A stretch of DNA of 64,000 nucleotides, taken from positions 119,393 to 183,392 of the forward strand of contig PLWQ01000018.1 in NCBI GenBank assembly GCA_003165595.1, written 5' to 3'. Below the pieces are notes generated by a model, which was not told the origin of the DNA, ran no database searches, and worked only from the letters and a program-made list of their open reading frames with translations. The DNA comes from Fibrobacterota bacterium (lineage in GTDB: Bacteria > Fibrobacterota > Chitinivibrionia > Chitinivibrionales > FEN-1185). A program made the translations under genes and the position numbers. Shown piece after piece: positions 40,191 through 48,545 of the stretch (position 1 is the stretch's first letter; the number at the start of each line of letters is the position of its first letter).

Positions 40191-40222
40191 ATGAAGATGC
40201 AGACTCCCTATTATCTGATTGA
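40061..40222 (+). other. Possible 53-codon upstream reading frame overlapping the nspC start
   Basis: A GTG at 40061 is preceded four bases earlier by AAAGGAG, a better Shine-Dalgarno sequence than that of nspC. The frame runs 53 codons with a hydrophobic stretch (PFVFFGLILIYG) and stops 31 bases inside nspC in another frame. It could be a leader peptide coupling or attenuating nspC translation, as leader peptides do for some polyamine genes. Chance is also possible; no homologue is known to me. Confidence 0.3.
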
Positions 40223-41294
40223 CGAACGAAAGCTGCTGCGCAATTTGAAAAGGATCGAGCGCGTGCGCGAGGAATCGGGGGCAAAGAGCATGCTTGCGCT
40301 CAAGTGTTTCTCCGCGTGGTGCGTGTTCGGCCTCATGAAGCAATACATGGACGGCACCACCAGCAGCTCGGCCTACGAGGCGAGGCTGGGCCATGATACG
40401 TTCGGTAAAGAAACTCATGCCTATTGCGTCGGCTACACAAAGGAAGATATCCTATCTGTTAAGAAATATGCCGACAAGGTGATTTTTAATTCGGCGTCCC
40501 AGCTCAAACGATTTTTCCCGCTGGTGAGGGGAGCCAAGCTCGGCCTGCGCGTAAACCCCGGCTTCAGCTATTCGCATTACGACCTCGCAGACCCGGCCAG
40601 GCGCAATTCGCGACTCGGCGTTGTTGCTGTGAAAGAGCTCCGGGCGGTGTCCTCTCTGCTGTCGGGGCTGATGTTTCATTTCAACTGCGAGAACGACGAT
40701 GTGGACAATTTTGCCGCGTCGCTCGACCGCATCAGCCGGAGGTACGGCAAGGTTCTTGACGCAATGGAGTGGGTGAGTCTCGGCGGCGGTTTGTATTTCA
40801 CCAAGGAGGGGTATGAGCTCGGGCGGTTCTGCCGGGCGCTGCGCGCGTTTTCGCGCAGGCACGGCGTTCAGGTGTACCTCGAACCCGGGGAAAGCGCCAT
40901 CACGCAGTCGGCCCAGCTTGTCACCACGGTTGTCGACGTCGTTCACAACGGCTGCGATATCGCCATCGTGGACGCTTCGGTGGAGGCGCACATGCTCGAC
41001 CTGCTTATATACCGTATTCCCGCGAAGATCGACAAATCGTGTTCCGGAAAGCACCGCTACACGGTTGCCGGCAGGTCGTGCCTGGCCGGAGACGTGTTCG
41101 GGACGTACGGGTTTCGCAGGAGGCTTCACCCGGGCAGCACGGTTCTGTTCGCCGACGCCGCCGGCTATTCGATGGTAAAGAAGAACTGGTTCAACGGTCT
41201 TGGAATGCCGTCGATCGCGGTGCAAAGGCTCAACGGGTCCATTGACGTTGTCCGGCGGTTCACGTATAATGATTTCAAGAACAATGCTTCGTAA
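40191..41294 (+). CDS. nspC: Carboxynorspermidine/carboxyspermidine decarboxylase
   Basis: 367 residues from ATG 40191. An alanine-racemase-fold PLP decarboxylase of the NspC type: TPYYLIDERKLLRNL at the start, the PLP-lysine region ESGAKSMLALKCFSAWCVF, LMFHFNCEN, VSLGGGLYFT, EPGESAI, and the C-terminal segment GRSCLAGDVFGTYGF with the active-site Cys and Asp. The enzyme removes CO2 from carboxynorspermidine or carboxyspermidine to give nor- or spermidine in the cytosol. The next gene, 15 bases on, encodes the dehydrogenase making its substrate, which strongly supports the call. Confidence 0.92.
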   Translation: MKMQTPYYLIDERKLLRNLKRIERVREESGAKSMLALKCFSAWCVFGLMKQYMDGTTSSSAYEARLGHDTFGKETHAYCVGYTKEDILSVKKYADKVIFNSASQLKRFFPLVRGAKLGLRVNPGFSYSHYDLADPARRNSRLGVVAVKELRAVSSLLSGLMFHFNCENDDVDNFAASLDRISRRYGKVLDAMEWVSLGGGLYFTKEGYELGRFCRALRAFSRRHGVQVYLEPGESAITQSAQLVTTVVDVVHNGCDIAIVDASVEAHMLDLLIYRIPAKIDKSCSGKHRYTVAGRSCLAGDVFGTYGFRRRLHPGSTVLFADAAGYSMVKKNWFNGLGMPSIAVQRLNGSIDVVRRFTYNDFKNNAS

Positions 41295-41309
41295 GAAGGG
41301 TGCGGTACC

Positions 41310-42599
41310 ATGAAACGTAACGTATTAATCATCGGCGCGGGTGCGGTCGCGCACGTGGCGGCGCACAAGTGCGCGCAGCACAACGACGTTCTGGGCGACA
41401 TTTGCATCGCGTCGCGCACGCAGTACAAGTGCGACGCCATCATCGACAGCGTCGTCCGGAAGAACAACATTAAGAACAAGTCGGGCCGGCTGTTCTCCCG
41501 AGAGATCAATGCCATGGACGTCCCCGCCACGGTGAAGCTCATCAAGGAGACCAACTCCCAGATCGTGCTCAACCTGGGGTCTGCGTTTGTCAACATGTCG
41601 GTGCTTGAGGCGTGTATTCAGGCGGGCGTGAGCTACATGGACACCGCGATCCACGAAGAACCCGACCGCGTGTGCGAAGACCCGCCGTGGTACGGCAACT
41701 ACGAATGGAAGCGCAAGGACCGATGCACGCAGCGCGGCATCAACGCGATATTGGGGGTCGGCTTCGATCCGGGCGTGGTGAACGCCTACTGTGCGCTAGC
41801 CGTCAAGCATCATTTCGACGAAATCGATACCGTCGATATCATGGACGTCAACGCGGGGTCGCATGGCAAGTACTTTGCAACGAATTTCGATCCGGAGATT
41901 AACTTCCGCGAATTCATCAAGGTGTGGACGTGGATCGACCGCACGTGGGTGTGCAAGCCCATCCACGAGGACAAAATGGTGTATACGTTTCCGGTGGTGG
42001 GGAAACAGACGGTGTATCTCAACGGTCACGACGAATTGCATTCGCTCTCGAAGAACATCGACGCCAACAGCATTCGTTTCTGGATGGGGTTTTCGGACCA
42101 CTACATCAACGTGTTTACCGTGCTTAAAAATATCGGGCTCCTGTCGCACCAGCCCGTTATCACGTCCGAGGGCCTCGAAGTCGTCCCGCTCAAGGTTGTC
42201 AAGGCGTGCCTGCCGGATCCGAGCACGCTGGCCCAGGTTTACACGGGAAAAACGTGCATCGGCAATCTTATCAAAGGGAAGAAGGACGGAAAGGAAAAGG
42301 AGATTTTCATTTACAACATCTGCGACCACAAGAAATGCTACGAGGAAGTGGAATCGCAGGCCATCAGCTATACGGCGGGCGTTCCCGCCGCCGCCGCCGC
42401 GTTGCTCGTTGCCAACGGCACCTGGAATCCCAAGACCATGGTGAACGTGGAAGAGCTCGACCCCGACCCGTTTATCGAACTGCTCGACAAAAACGGGCTT
42501 CCCACCGAAATAAAGTTTGTCAAGCCGTCGAATTCCGATGAGTCAAAGGAGAAGAAATCGGCGGGAACCAGGGCCAGGTCGAAGGCAAAGGCGCAGTAA
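41310..42599 (+). CDS. Carboxynorspermidine/carboxyspermidine dehydrogenase (saccharopine dehydrogenase family)
   Basis: 429 residues. A Rossmann start (VLIIGAGAVAHVAAHKCAQ) is followed by the family's DTAIHEEPDRVCEDPPWYGNYEW segment and GVGFDPGVVNAYCALA. It condenses aspartate semialdehyde with a diamine (putrescine or diaminopropane) and reduces the product with NAD(P)H. The product is then decarboxylated by NspC, encoded just upstream. This route replaces the SAM-dependent spermidine synthase route. The C-terminal tail (EKKSAGTRARSKAKAQ) is basic and not typical of the family. The stop is eight bases before an inverted repeat. Confidence 0.92.
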   Translation: MKRNVLIIGAGAVAHVAAHKCAQHNDVLGDICIASRTQYKCDAIIDSVVRKNNIKNKSGRLFSREINAMDVPATVKLIKETNSQIVLNLGSAFVNMSVLEACIQAGVSYMDTAIHEEPDRVCEDPPWYGNYEWKRKDRCTQRGINAILGVGFDPGVVNAYCALAVKHHFDEIDTVDIMDVNAGSHGKYFATNFDPEINFREFIKVWTWIDRTWVCKPIHEDKMVYTFPVVGKQTVYLNGHDELHSLSKNIDANSIRFWMGFSDHYINVFTVLKNIGLLSHQPVITSEGLEVVPLKVVKACLPDPSTLAQVYTGKTCIGNLIKGKKDGKEKEIFIYNICDHKKCYEEVESQAISYTAGVPAAAAALLVANGTWNPKTMVNVEELDPDPFIELLDKNGLPTEIKFVKPSNSDESKEKKSAGTRARSKAKAQ

Positions 42600-42606
42600 A
42601 GAAGAA

Positions 42607-42711
42607 GTCCCAAAGTCTGAAAGTCTGAAGGTCCGAAAGTCTCAAAGTCTGAAAAAAATCGTTTCTGCGACCTTTAGACCTTTGGACTTTAGGACCTTTT
42701 GACTTTGGGAC
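42607..42711. repeat. Imperfect inverted repeat of AAAGTC units between convergent genes
   Basis: The left arm (42,607-42,650) is made of AAAGTCTG/AAAGTCC units. The right arm (42,669-42,711) is nearly its reverse complement, ending GACTTTGGGAC. The outer 11 bases pair perfectly. It fits exactly between the stop of the dehydrogenase and the stop of pdxJ and can act as a terminator on both strands. The layout equals the four-helix-bundle cassette without a cargo gene. Confidence 0.7.
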
Positions 42712-42712
42712 A

Positions 42713-43423
42713 CTATCCTATCAGTCCCAGCATGTCGCGGACGGCAGTATCGAGCCCCACGAGCGACGCGCGCGCCACGATGCTGTGGCCTATGTTAAGC
42801 TCCTCCACGCCGTCGATGTTCGCTACGGCCGCCACGTTGCGGTAGTCGAGCCCGTGGCCGGCGTTGACGTGCAGCCCGAGTTTCGTCGCTACCATGGTTG
42901 CGTCGCGCAGGCGTTCGAGTTCATCGAATTGTGCCTGGCCCTTTGCATTCGCATAGTAGCCGGTATGCAGCTCGATATGCGTGGCGCCGGTCTTGCTCGC
43001 GGCTTTTATCTGGGAAATGTCCGGGTCGATAAACAGGCTCACCAGAATGTTGTTATTGCGGAACGACTCAAGGGTCTTTTCCAGATCACGTTCCTTGCCC
43101 TGAACCGGAATGCCGCCTTCGGTTGTGCGTTCTTCGCGTTTCTCCGGCACCAGGGTCACCATAAAAGGGAGCACGTCAACCGCGATCTTGACGATTTCGG
43201 CGGTGGCGGCCATTTCGAGATTGAGCCTGGTGGAAACCGACTGCTTGAGGAGATAAATGTCCCTGTCCTGGATATGCCGTCTGTCTTCGCGCAGGTGAGC
43301 GGTGATTCCGTGCGCGCCCGCAAGTTCCGCCATCATCGCGGCCAGAACCGGATCGGGGTCCTTGCCCCCGCGGGCCTGGCGGATAGTGGCTATATGGTCG
43401 ATATTCACTCCCAAGGTGGCCAT
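42713..43423 (-). CDS. pdxJ: Pyridoxine 5'-phosphate synthase
   Basis: 236 residues from ATG 43423, with AAAAAGGAGC upstream. A TIM-barrel enzyme that joins 1-deoxyxylulose 5-phosphate with 3-amino-2-oxopropyl phosphate to make pyridoxine phosphate. Typical segments: [94 protein letters not shown]. The frame extends further upstream, but that stretch is repeat DNA. The length is normal. No other pdx gene is nearby. Confidence 0.95.
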   Translation of the reverse strand: MATLGVNIDHIATIRQARGGKDPDPVLAAMMAELAGAHGITAHLREDRRHIQDRDIYLLKQSVSTRLNLEMAATAEIVKIAVDVLPFMVTLVPEKREERTTEGGIPVQGKERDLEKTLESFRNNNILVSLFIDPDISQIKAASKTGATHIELHTGYYANAKGQAQFDELERLRDATMVATKLGLHVNAGHGLDYRNVAAVANIDGVEELNIGHSIVARASLVGLDTAVRDMLGLIG

Positions 43424-43459
43424 CGAAAAGCTCCTTTTTGCGTCCTTTGCGCCTTTGCG

Positions 43460-43600
43460 GTGAATCCCCAAGTTTGCGCATTGCAGGCCGCTCACTGGGG
43501 CGTACATCCGGTTGTAATCGCGGTCCCCCGAAGGTTCGCTGTCGCGTCTACTCCTGTAGTGTTGTATACAGTCGTAGTCGTGGTGCTGCGGGGTTCTTCA
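43460..43600. repeat. Dispersed repeat A, copy with an extra internal segment
   Basis: It shares GTGAATCCCCAAGTTTGCGC and the CCCCGAAGGTTCGCTGTCGC / CTCCTGTAGTGTTGTATAC block with the copy at 25,959, but about 44 bases are inserted between these two blocks. It lies directly upstream of pdxJ (37 bases from its start). The adjoining CCTTTGCGCCTTTGCG tract is another short tandem pattern, which also supplies the pdxJ ribosome-binding site on the other strand. Confidence 0.72.
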
Positions 43601-43630
43601 AGCCCACGTGTAACCAATATACTTATTTGC

Positions 43631-44791
43631 CTAGTCGGCTGCGCGCTTGACTATGTCGGAAACGAACACCAGCCGGACGCCGCTTTGCCGCAGGAAGGGC
43701 AGCGCGGCCTTGAGCGCGTCGCCCAGGCGTCGGGTGCCGGCGCAGCGTACCACCAGGGAACCTTTCATTTGGGCAATTGCGGCATCACGCTTTATCTCGG
43801 CAACAAGGTCCGGGGCATTGTCGAGCCTCGCACTCACGTTTTCATACGGAACCGCGAGGCGTTGCGCAATGGGACCGGCAACGGAATTCCTCGCCGATTT
43901 CGTCTCGATGAAATAACCGTGCTGTTTTTTGATTTCTTCGAAGACAATGGTCATCACCCGCGAGTCTTCGAGCGCGCGTGAGCCCCAGAGGTTGGAGTAT
44001 CCCTTGACATTTATGATCCGCTGGGCGGCAGCGCAGACCATGGCGCGGATCGACTGTTCGGAATAATGTACCATGATGGTGGCTTGCTGAAACTCGGCCG
44101 GCACCTTTCCGGCCGGCTCCAGGGGAAGCCTGACAACCACTTCCTTCTTGTATTGTTCGGCGAGCTGGGCAATCAGCGGCGCTTTTTTTCCGACGGGAAC
44201 CAGCGAGATGGTGAGAGGTTCCGGAAAGGAAAGCACGCCCACCGCGATCTGGTAGGCCGTGTCCTCGAGGTCTTCAATCACAAAGGCCATCCGGGCGTTG
44301 CTGGTGAGGAAACGGTCGGCCGATGTCACAACGAGCGTCACCTGGGGATCGCGTTTCGAAGCCGGGGACAGAACCATGGTGCACGAAAGTTTCTTTTCGT
44401 CAACAAGGCAGTCCGAAACTCTGTATGAGGTCCCTTCGACGGCGTTGGAGAGCTGCCGCACGACCCATTCGAACGGTTTGCCTTTCGGAACTGCCGCCTG
44501 GATGGCGAGCGAGCGGTCCTGCTGAGAGTATTTGACGGCAATGTCGGCCGGCCGGACCTCCAGATCGGAGAGCTTCCTGGTGATCGTCGATTCAATGGAG
44601 GACCGGCCCGGCTGTGTTGTATTTTTTGCGGGGTTCGTACCGGCGGGATGGTCCGCGGCCCCCGGCCTGTGCAGGATTTCAACTAGCAAGCCGGGTTTGC
44701 GTGCGACAATCGCTCCAAGGCAGATGAGCGATACGATGAAAACGGCGGCCGCCAGTGCTGGCAGGCGGCTGCGGAGCAATGAGGATTTCAA
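43631..44791 (-). CDS. Membrane-anchored divergent polysaccharide deacetylase
   Basis: 386 residues from a TTG at 44791, with GGGAG upstream. No ATG is available between this point and the divergent miaA gene. A single transmembrane helix (about 12-32) is followed by a variable periplasmic stalk and domain, then a C-terminal divergent polysaccharide deacetylase domain of the YibQ type (from about 205: FVIEDLEDTAYQIAVGVLSFPEPLTISLVP ... VVRLPLEPAGK ... QRIINVKGYSNLWGSRALED). Members likely act on cell-wall or exported glycans; the substrate is unknown. Confidence 0.8.
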   Translation of the reverse strand: MKSSLLRSRLPALAAAVFIVSLICLGAIVARKPGLLVEILHRPGAADHPAGTNPAKNTTQPGRSSIESTITRKLSDLEVRPADIAVKYSQQDRSLAIQAAVPKGKPFEWVVRQLSNAVEGTSYRVSDCLVDEKKLSCTMVLSPASKRDPQVTLVVTSADRFLTSNARMAFVIEDLEDTAYQIAVGVLSFPEPLTISLVPVGKKAPLIAQLAEQYKKEVVVRLPLEPAGKVPAEFQQATIMVHYSEQSIRAMVCAAAQRIINVKGYSNLWGSRALEDSRVMTIVFEEIKKQHGYFIETKSARNSVAGPIAQRLAVPYENVSARLDNAPDLVAEIKRDAAIAQMKGSLVVRCAGTRRLGDALKAALPFLRQSGVRLVFVSDIVKRAAD

Positions 44792-44858
44792 GGCGATACA
44801 AGGCTCCCGGTGTAAATTGTAAGCAATAAAAATACCCCTTGTTTTGGAGTATGTCAAA

Positions 44859-45809
44859 TTGGCCGCACTTGCAAAGATCCTGGTTCCGGTGCTGCTTGGC
44901 CCCACGGCCTCGGGCAAGTCGGCAATCGCCCAGTCCGTTTGCGAACGCCTCGGCTGCGACTTGCTGTCGTGTGACTCGCGCCAGATCTACCGCCATATGG
45001 ACATCGGCACCGCCAAGCCCTCGCCCGAAGACAGGGCCCGGGTGCGGCACTGGATGGTGGACGTCGTTGACCCAGGGGAAAGGTATTCGGCATTCGCGTT
45101 TGCCCGGGACGCTTGCGCGCTCATCCGCGAGCGGGCGGCGCAAGGCAAACGCGTGATGGTCTGCGGCGGCACGGGGCTGTATTTCCAGGCGCTGTGCGCC
45201 GGCCTTGGTCCGCAGGCGCCCGAGGACCCCGCGCTGCGCGAAAAATACAAGGCGCTGGCGGCGGCGCAGGGGAGACAAGCTGTATACAACGAGCTTCTGG
45301 CTGTGGATCCCGTGACCGCTGCGGCAAGCCACGCTTCAAATCTTCAGCGCAATATCCGCGCCCTCGAAGTGTACCACGCTACCGGCACGCCTCTCTCCGA
45401 ACTCAAGAAACGCGCCGCCGGCCCCGAGGATATCGCGTTTGACGTGATGGTTCTCTCGCACGACCGCGAAACCCTTTATCGGCGCATCGACAGCCGTGTT
45501 GACACGATGATAGAAGACGGCCTGCTCAATGAGTTCCATTCTCTCCTGCGGCAGGGTTATGACCAGCGGTCTCCGGGGCTGCTGTGCGTCGGCTACAGGG
45601 AATTCTTTGCGTTTGATAGGGGCGAAGCAACGCTGGAACAGGCCGTTGACAAAATAAAACAAGATACGCGCAATTACGCGAAACGGCAAATCACATGGTT
45701 CCGCCATCAGGTACTGGGCAGGGAAGTTGTTGCGGCCCCCTGCGCCAGCGAAACGGTGATGTCACAGGTCAAGGAATTCTGCGGACGCTTATCCGGGCGT
45801 TTCCTTTAA
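44859..45809 (+). CDS. miaA: tRNA dimethylallyltransferase
   Basis: About 316 residues. TTG 44859 is chosen because GGAG lies nine bases upstream; TTG 44844 is an alternative. Motifs: LLGPTASGKSAIAQ (P-loop), LSCDSRQIYRHMDIGTAKPS, HWMVDVVDPGERYSAFAF, CGGTGLYFQALC, LQRNIRALEVYHATG, and KQDTRNYAKRQITWFR for tRNA binding. The enzyme adds a dimethylallyl group to A37 of tRNAs reading UNN codons. No hfq or mutL adjoins it, unlike in many proteobacteria. The polysaccharide deacetylase gene starts divergently about 70 bases away, also at TTG. Confidence 0.94.
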   Translation: MAALAKILVPVLLGPTASGKSAIAQSVCERLGCDLLSCDSRQIYRHMDIGTAKPSPEDRARVRHWMVDVVDPGERYSAFAFARDACALIRERAAQGKRVMVCGGTGLYFQALCAGLGPQAPEDPALREKYKALAAAQGRQAVYNELLAVDPVTAAASHASNLQRNIRALEVYHATGTPLSELKKRAAGPEDIAFDVMVLSHDRETLYRRIDSRVDTMIEDGLLNEFHSLLRQGYDQRSPGLLCVGYREFFAFDRGEATLEQAVDKIKQDTRNYAKRQITWFRHQVLGREVVAAPCASETVMSQVKEFCGRLSGRFL

Positions 45810-45831
45810 AAAAATCCCCCCGCATTTTTGT

Positions 45832-45861
45832 CTGGCAACAGTTCTTCAACAGTAGTATAAT
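45832..45861 (+). promoter_or_regulatory. Possible promoter downstream of miaA
   Basis: A consensus TATAAT at 45,856-45,861 is preceded at 18 bases by a weak CTGGCA. It would give a leader of about 125 bases for the small protein gene at 45,995. Confidence 0.4.
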
Positions 45862-45994
45862 CACGTATAGAAATTTCCGCTCATTCACTCGTGCGCCGCG
45901 TCACCAGAGGCAATAGACCCAACGGACCCGAAAAACGACGCGTTCGATCACCAATTTATGACCGTGAAGGTTTCGACGAAAGGAGACTGTGCGG

Positions 45995-46393
45995 ATGATT
46001 ACCGATGATTCCCAGAGAGCAGGCATGGCAAATCTCGGCAACAGAAAGATGGGACAACCCAAGTATCCTGAGAAGATGCCGAATTACAGTCCGAGCACGG
46101 CTTTCAACTACAGCCCTGCCACCGGGTTTAACGGCGGCCAGCAGCACCCCCGGCGCCGGAACGACCGGTTCAAAAGGGAGTCGCTCAACCTCAACGACAA
46201 AATCGTCAAACAGAACGACATTATGATCCGGCTCCTTAAGGAAATCCGGGACAGGCTGCCACCGCCGCCGGTGTCGGACCAAAAAGCTGCCGAAAGCGCC
46301 GACGCCGAGCTTCCCGAAGTTGACGACATAGGCGAGACCGAAGATGCCGGAGACAAGGGAGAGCAAGGGGAGCCGGACACTTTTCAACAGTAA
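45995..46393 (+). CDS. Small hydrophilic protein of unknown function
   Basis: 132 residues from ATG 45995 (AAAGGAG nine bases upstream; a GTG at 45989 is too close to it). It has no signal peptide. The N-terminal half is rich in Asn, Pro and Tyr (NYSPSTAFNYSPATGFNGG), a short helical or coiled-coil segment follows (LNLNDKIVKQNDIMIRLLKEIRDRL), then PPPP and an acidic tail. Probably largely disordered. No family is recognised. A second small gene follows 89 bases on. Confidence 0.6.
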   Translation: MITDDSQRAGMANLGNRKMGQPKYPEKMPNYSPSTAFNYSPATGFNGGQQHPRRRNDRFKRESLNLNDKIVKQNDIMIRLLKEIRDRLPPPPVSDQKAAESADAELPEVDDIGETEDAGDKGEQGEPDTFQQ

Positions 46394-46482
46394 TCGAGCA
46401 AGTTTCTTCCTTCCAATGCCGATACATATAAAGAGTTGCATCTTTCCGGCGTCACGTTTCCTTTAATCAAGGGGGGCTTTCC

Positions 46483-46653
46483 ATGGATGGAATCGCTACA
46501 GTGGCCGCCAATCCGGTCGACGATGTCAATCGCATTCTCCAAATGGCAACGGACCAGAACCTCGATCTGGCGAAAAAGATGGTGAAGGTGGCCGTCGAAA
46601 CGGCAGTGGCAGGCGAGGCGGGTAAAGGTCAGGCCATAGACGTTTCGGCATAG
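46483..46653 (+). CDS. 56-residue protein, perhaps YjfB-like
   Basis: A short frame with AAGGGGGG nine bases before the ATG. The product is one predicted amphipathic helix (VNRILQMATDQNLDLAKKMV to about residue 42) and a small Gly-rich tail. The size and the helix carrying LAKKMVKVAVETA resemble the short YjfB-type 'putative motility proteins', but the match is by impression only and no flagellar gene is near. It precedes the 609-residue envelope protein gene by 26 bases, probably in the same transcript. Confidence 0.55.
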   Translation: MDGIATVAANPVDDVNRILQMATDQNLDLAKKMVKVAVETAVAGEAGKGQAIDVSA

Positions 46654-46679
46654 GGAGCGTTTGTGCAGGCAACAATCGT

Positions 46680-48509
46680 ATGAAGTCCAAATCGTTCTTC
46701 CGTGGCTCCCCGTTTCTATGCGCGGGCTTACTGCTGTGCGCGGCATCGGTGTTTTCTCCTGAAGCAAAGACCCGCTGGAGCGCCTTGCACTTTATCCCGG
46801 ACGCCGATCTGCTGCAGGGCGGGCAGTTTGTTTTTGATGCGGAGGGATATTTCACGCACGATTCGGCGGGAAAATCGCTTGTCAAGCCCGGCGGTTTCGT
46901 CACTCTCGGAATAGTCGAATGGGTAAATCTGGAGGCGGGGTACTGCGGCGCGCCGACAATCGGATTCAAGGCCCGCATCCTCGGAGAAACAGGCGGGTGG
47001 ATGCCCTCGCTCGCGATCGGAGCGCACAATATACTTGGCAGCAAGGAAGCGGGACTATTTGCCTCCAAGGATTCCGGCGTCACCAACGAATTCTACCTGG
47101 CACTCGGCAAGAGCATAGAACCGCTCAAAATGAGGCTTCATCTCGGCCTCGAGAGTATTCCGCAATCGCACACCGAACAGGCCAATCCGTACTTCGGAAT
47201 TGAAGAATATTTCGGAGCCGGATTGTATGCATCACTTGAGGTGTTCAGGAGGAGACAGCAGTTTCATCCCTCCCTGTTCCTCAGCTACCGGATTTTCAAG
47301 AGGCAGCTCGAACTGTCGGCGGGCGCCGTTGATCTCGCCAAGATGTTTTTCGACGAAAACAACCAGTTTAAGGTCTCTCTGGGCCCAAAAACCAACAGCG
47401 AATTTGTGAAGCCTGGCATCTGGTTCGGCTTGAGGTACAGCTTTGTGATGGGGTTCGGCAGGTCGGACGGGTTCAATTCCGTTGACGACAAAGTGGCTGC
47501 GCAGGGCAAAGCTATCCGGCAGTTGAGCATGCAGGTGGACAGCCTCAGGAGATATGCAATAGATGCCCAGCGCCGGGCGGCCGACGTGAGCCGGAAGCTC
47601 GCAATGCTCAGCGACAGCATGAGCACCGACAAGAACAGACTCAAGCCCTTGCTTCTGGAAAAGATCGTCGCTCTCAAGAATTTGTATGCCGAGGAGCCGT
47701 TCGAGCCCGAGCGCGTGAAGCGTGCGATAGAGGAGATCGTGGCCCTCCGGGAAGACGCGCTTCCGCCGCTGCGGGAACTGTTGACAGACAAGAAGACAGA
47801 CAAACGCGTCCGCGTGCTCTGCATTTCGCTGCTCGGCGACATCGGCAACGCCGGCGCCTCGGACATCCTGCTCGACGTGTTGAGCCAGACGCAGGACCCG
47901 GAAATCAAAATAGAGATTCTCATCTCGCTCGGCAAAATGAAGGAAACGAGGGCCGAGTATGTGCTCGAACAACTCGCGAATGATCCTATCGACGAAGTGG
48001 CGTTTACCGCCCAGCAAGTCCTGCGGAAGTTGTCAAAAGAGACCGGTATGAAAGTGTCGCCCGACGCGAAAATGCGGAAGATTGCGACGCTCGATTCCAA
48101 TGTGATCCCGGACGTCAAGATCAAGACGAAACCGCAAGCCGATTCGGCGGGGGCCGCCAAACCCGCGGGAACGGCGGCTCTCAATGCCGTGGCGGGTCCT
48201 CCCAGGCCGGAAACTGCCGACACGTCCAGGACGGTGCGGGCGGGCGCGTCGCCTGCCGCCGAGTCGGGCAAGGCGCAGAGGTCCCGGAGTGAGGATGTGT
48301 GGGGCGTGGGCGATTCGACAAAAGCAAGAACGGGCTTGGCCCCGGCCGCAGCCGTAGTTCCGGCAACAGCCAAAAAGGATTCCATTGCCGTCAAGGACAC
48401 CACTTCCGTAAAGAAGCCGGCCAACAAGAACGCCGGCGCCAAGAAACCTGCGGCACCGCAGCCCAAACCCCAAGCTGCGCCGGTTTCTGCCGAAGACAAA
48501 AATTGGTAG
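46680..48509 (+). CDS. Exported protein with barrel-like N-terminus, coiled coil and HEAT-like repeats
   Basis: 609 residues. A signal peptide (1-29) is followed by about 230 residues of alternating strands with aromatic girdles (GGFVTLGIVEWVNLEAGYCG; GLRYSFVMGFGR) that look like a small outer-membrane barrel. A coiled-coil (265-310) and HEAT/PBS-lyase-like helical repeats (310-450: VRVLCISLLGDIGNAGASDILLDVL; EIKIEILISLGKMKETRAEYVLEQLA) come next. The last 140 residues are a low-complexity Ala/Lys/Pro tail. The combination is unusual. Function unknown; perhaps an envelope scaffold. Confidence 0.72.
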   Translation: MKSKSFFRGSPFLCAGLLLCAASVFSPEAKTRWSALHFIPDADLLQGGQFVFDAEGYFTHDSAGKSLVKPGGFVTLGIVEWVNLEAGYCGAPTIGFKARILGETGGWMPSLAIGAHNILGSKEAGLFASKDSGVTNEFYLALGKSIEPLKMRLHLGLESIPQSHTEQANPYFGIEEYFGAGLYASLEVFRRRQQFHPSLFLSYRIFKRQLELSAGAVDLAKMFFDENNQFKVSLGPKTNSEFVKPGIWFGLRYSFVMGFGRSDGFNSVDDKVAAQGKAIRQLSMQVDSLRRYAIDAQRRAADVSRKLAMLSDSMSTDKNRLKPLLLEKIVALKNLYAEEPFEPERVKRAIEEIVALREDALPPLRELLTDKKTDKRVRVLCISLLGDIGNAGASDILLDVLSQTQDPEIKIEILISLGKMKETRAEYVLEQLANDPIDEVAFTAQQVLRKLSKETGMKVSPDAKMRKIATLDSNVIPDVKIKTKPQADSAGAAKPAGTAALNAVAGPPRPETADTSRTVRAGASPAAESGKAQRSRSEDVWGVGDSTKARTGLAPAAAVVPATAKKDSIAVKDTTSVKKPANKNAGAKKPAAPQPKPQAAPVSAEDKNW

Positions 48510-48545
48510 CTTTCCATTTCGGAGTCCCTCAAGTATCTTTTAAGG

